Positions 43,304-43,313 of a stretch of DNA of 43,313 nucleotides are shown here, one piece after another. Source of the stretch: Chitinophaga pinensis (GTDB lineage Bacteria; Bacteroidota; Bacteroidia; Chitinophagales; CAMDFR01); NCBI GenBank assembly GCA_945897725.1, contig CAMDFR010000022.1, positions 1 through 43,313 on the forward strand, given 5' to 3'. The position numbers were made by a program, and so were the translations under genes. Numbering within the stretch: position 1 is the stretch's first letter; each line of letters starts with the position of its first letter. The notes beneath the pieces are model-generated. The model saw nothing but the letters and a program-made list of their open reading frames with translations. It searched no databases and was not told the DNA's origin.

Positions 43304-43313
43304 TAGTTAATTA

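Noticed and set aside
1..43313. tRNA, rRNA, CRISPR, IS elements, prophage
   Set aside because: Intergenic regions were read on both strands; no cloverleaf, regular spacer array, transposase or integrase was found.

Overview
The window looks like a stretch of chromosome from a gliding-type Bacteroidota, probably in the Chitinophagia/Saprospiria/Sphingobacteriia range. The reasons are AT-rich DNA, promoters of the TTG-N19/20-TAnnTTTG type, a secreted protease with a type IX secretion (T9SS) C-terminal sorting domain, the bamD-rpoZ-coaC-coaB-porD gene order, a serine-palmitoyltransferase-like enzyme, a Bacteroidota-type homogentisate dioxygenase and the guaA plus periplasmic-binding-protein pair. 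I see no tRNA, rRNA, CRISPR array, insertion sequence or prophage. Most genes are housekeeping or envelope genes in short operons.

Layout. 1-3.6 kb (+): the end of a large secreted amidohydrolase with an intact metal site, a second amidohydrolase-fold protein that has lost its metal ligands, and a small lipoprotein, closed by a terminator. 3.8-5.6 kb (-): long-chain acyl-CoA ligase. 5.7-6.2 kb (+): small lipoprotein. 6.2-9.9 kb (-): tight operon bamD, rpoZ, coaC, coaB, porD, in which the usually fused coaBC is two separate genes. 10.2-11.4 kb (+): PLP-dependent sphingolipid/sulfonolipid-type acyltransferase. 11.8-16.1 kb (+): dprA, a TMTC-like membrane/TPR protein and a TrmH-family RNA methyltransferase. 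16.1-18.0 kb (-): secreted M43 metalloprotease with T9SS tail. 18.2-21.6 kb (+): malate dehydrogenase, small membrane protein, class V aminotransferase-fold enzyme and an exported protein. 21.8-22.2 kb (-): an internally deleted OmpA-family pseudogene. 22.4-24.6 kb (-): hmgA and murB. 24.85-30.2 kb (+): giant alpha-2-macroglobulin lipoprotein. 30.4-32.8 kb (+): 48-residue membrane protein, then gmd and fcl for GDP-L-fucose. 33.2-35.6 kb (-): CAP plus OmpA-like envelope protein. 35.7-38.9 kb (+): guaA, a type 1 periplasmic binding protein and a small membrane protein. 38.9-43.3 kb (-): RND efflux pump permease and TolC.

The least ordinary features are three intergenic copies (two on the minus strand, one on the plus) of a double-hairpin repeat whose linkers are conserved while its stems differ, the deleted ompA remnant next to one of them, the split coaC/coaB pair, the metal-site-less amidohydrolase beside an intact partner, the CAP/OmpA/CxxC protein, and two genes (bamD and guaA) whose start codon sits exactly 6 nt after a -7 promoter box and which may be leaderless. 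I found no convincing new multi-gene system; the repeat family is the best candidate for something uncharacterised.
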